Shown: positions 5,883 to 5,913 of the stretch, one piece after another
Position numbering within the stretch: the first letter of the stretch is position 1
How the letters are laid out: every line of letters starts with the position of its first letter
Origin: an uncultured Oscillospiraceae bacterium
GTDB taxonomy: Bacteria; Bacillota; Clostridia; Oscillospirales; Oscillospiraceae
DNA length: 5,913 bases
Assembly: GCA_934621665.1 (NCBI GenBank)
Contig: CAKTUT010000108.1
Span: 1 to 5,913, forward strand
Direction: 5' to 3'
The notes under the pieces: generated by a model
The model's database searches: none
The model's input: the letters and a program-made list of their open reading frames with translations, nothing else
Told to the model about the DNA's origin: nothing
Translations under genes and position numbers: made by a program

Positions 5883-5913
5883 AAATTGTAATGACGCCGA
5901 ATCCCTATCGGGA
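5879..5913 (+). CDS. nadK: NAD kinase, N-terminus only (cut by window edge)
   Basis: An ATG at 5879 overlaps the tlyA stop in an ATGA junction and is preceded by GAAAGGA (5867-5873) at 5-nt spacing. The 11 visible codons read MKIVMTPNPYR, which matches the start of NAD kinases in many clostridia. NadK phosphorylates NAD to NADP. The gene following tlyA in this operon type is often nadK (ppnK), then argR and recN. The sequence ends before any catalytic motif, so the call rests on a short N-terminus plus synteny. Confidence 0.72.
   Translation, partial: MKIVMTPNPYR

Noticed and set aside
1..5913. CRISPR array, tRNA, insertion sequence or prophage signals
   Set aside because: No regularly spaced identical repeats, tRNA-like cloverleaf, transposase motif or flanking terminal repeats were seen.

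Overview
The window looks like chromosome from a Gram-positive member of the Bacillota, most likely an anaerobic, gut-type clostridium. The reasons are a C-terminal triple S-layer-homology (SLH) surface protein with an InlB/Listeria-Bacteroides-type repeat, strong GGAGG ribosome binding sites, a NadK N-terminus of the MKIVxTPNPYR type, and moderate G+C. Family or genus placement is inference. All supported genes are on the + strand.

Layout. (1) 2-1714: the 3' part of a large cell-surface protein gene (Cys-bearing repeats, one InlB-type repeat, three SLH motifs), closed by a strong intrinsic terminator with a C(UUCG)G tetraloop (1724-1754). (2) 1831-2501: an extended -10 promoter followed by about 636 nt with no credible protein but rich pairing potential, including a helix that joins its two ends. 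By position, size and the protein just downstream I call this OLE RNA (ornate, large, extremophilic RNA). (3) 2522-2609: three compact hairpins between OLE and the next gene. (4) 2638-3225: a four-helix membrane protein with basic tails, called OapA, the OLE-associated protein. (5) 3239-5083: dxs, 1-deoxy-D-xylulose-5-phosphate synthase. (6) 5073-5882: tlyA/yqxC, an S4-FtsJ rRNA 2'-O-methyltransferase. (7) 5879 to the edge: the first 11 codons of nadK.

How it fits together. OLE followed by oapA, dxs and tlyA is the conserved setting known for the OLE ribonucleoprotein in Bacillus halodurans and other Bacillota. There OLE RNA is held at the membrane by OapA and affects stress tolerance (alcohols, cold, Mg2+) and carbon/energy metabolism. 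In B. halodurans, as I recall, OLE sits inside a longer operon after xseA-xseB-ispA. Here it directly follows an unrelated, terminated surface-protein gene and has its own promoter, so it is the first element of its transcription unit. The genes after it are tightly packed (13-bp gap, 11-bp overlap, 4-bp overlap), consistent with one OLE-oapA-dxs-tlyA-nadK transcript from which OLE would be cut or terminated.

The main items for follow-up are the OLE RNA/OapA system in what seems to be a mesophilic host with a rearranged operon head; a hairpin array between OLE and oapA with mutually exclusive pairing options; and a Dxs in which two arginines important for acceptor binding in E. coli Dxs appear to be replaced.
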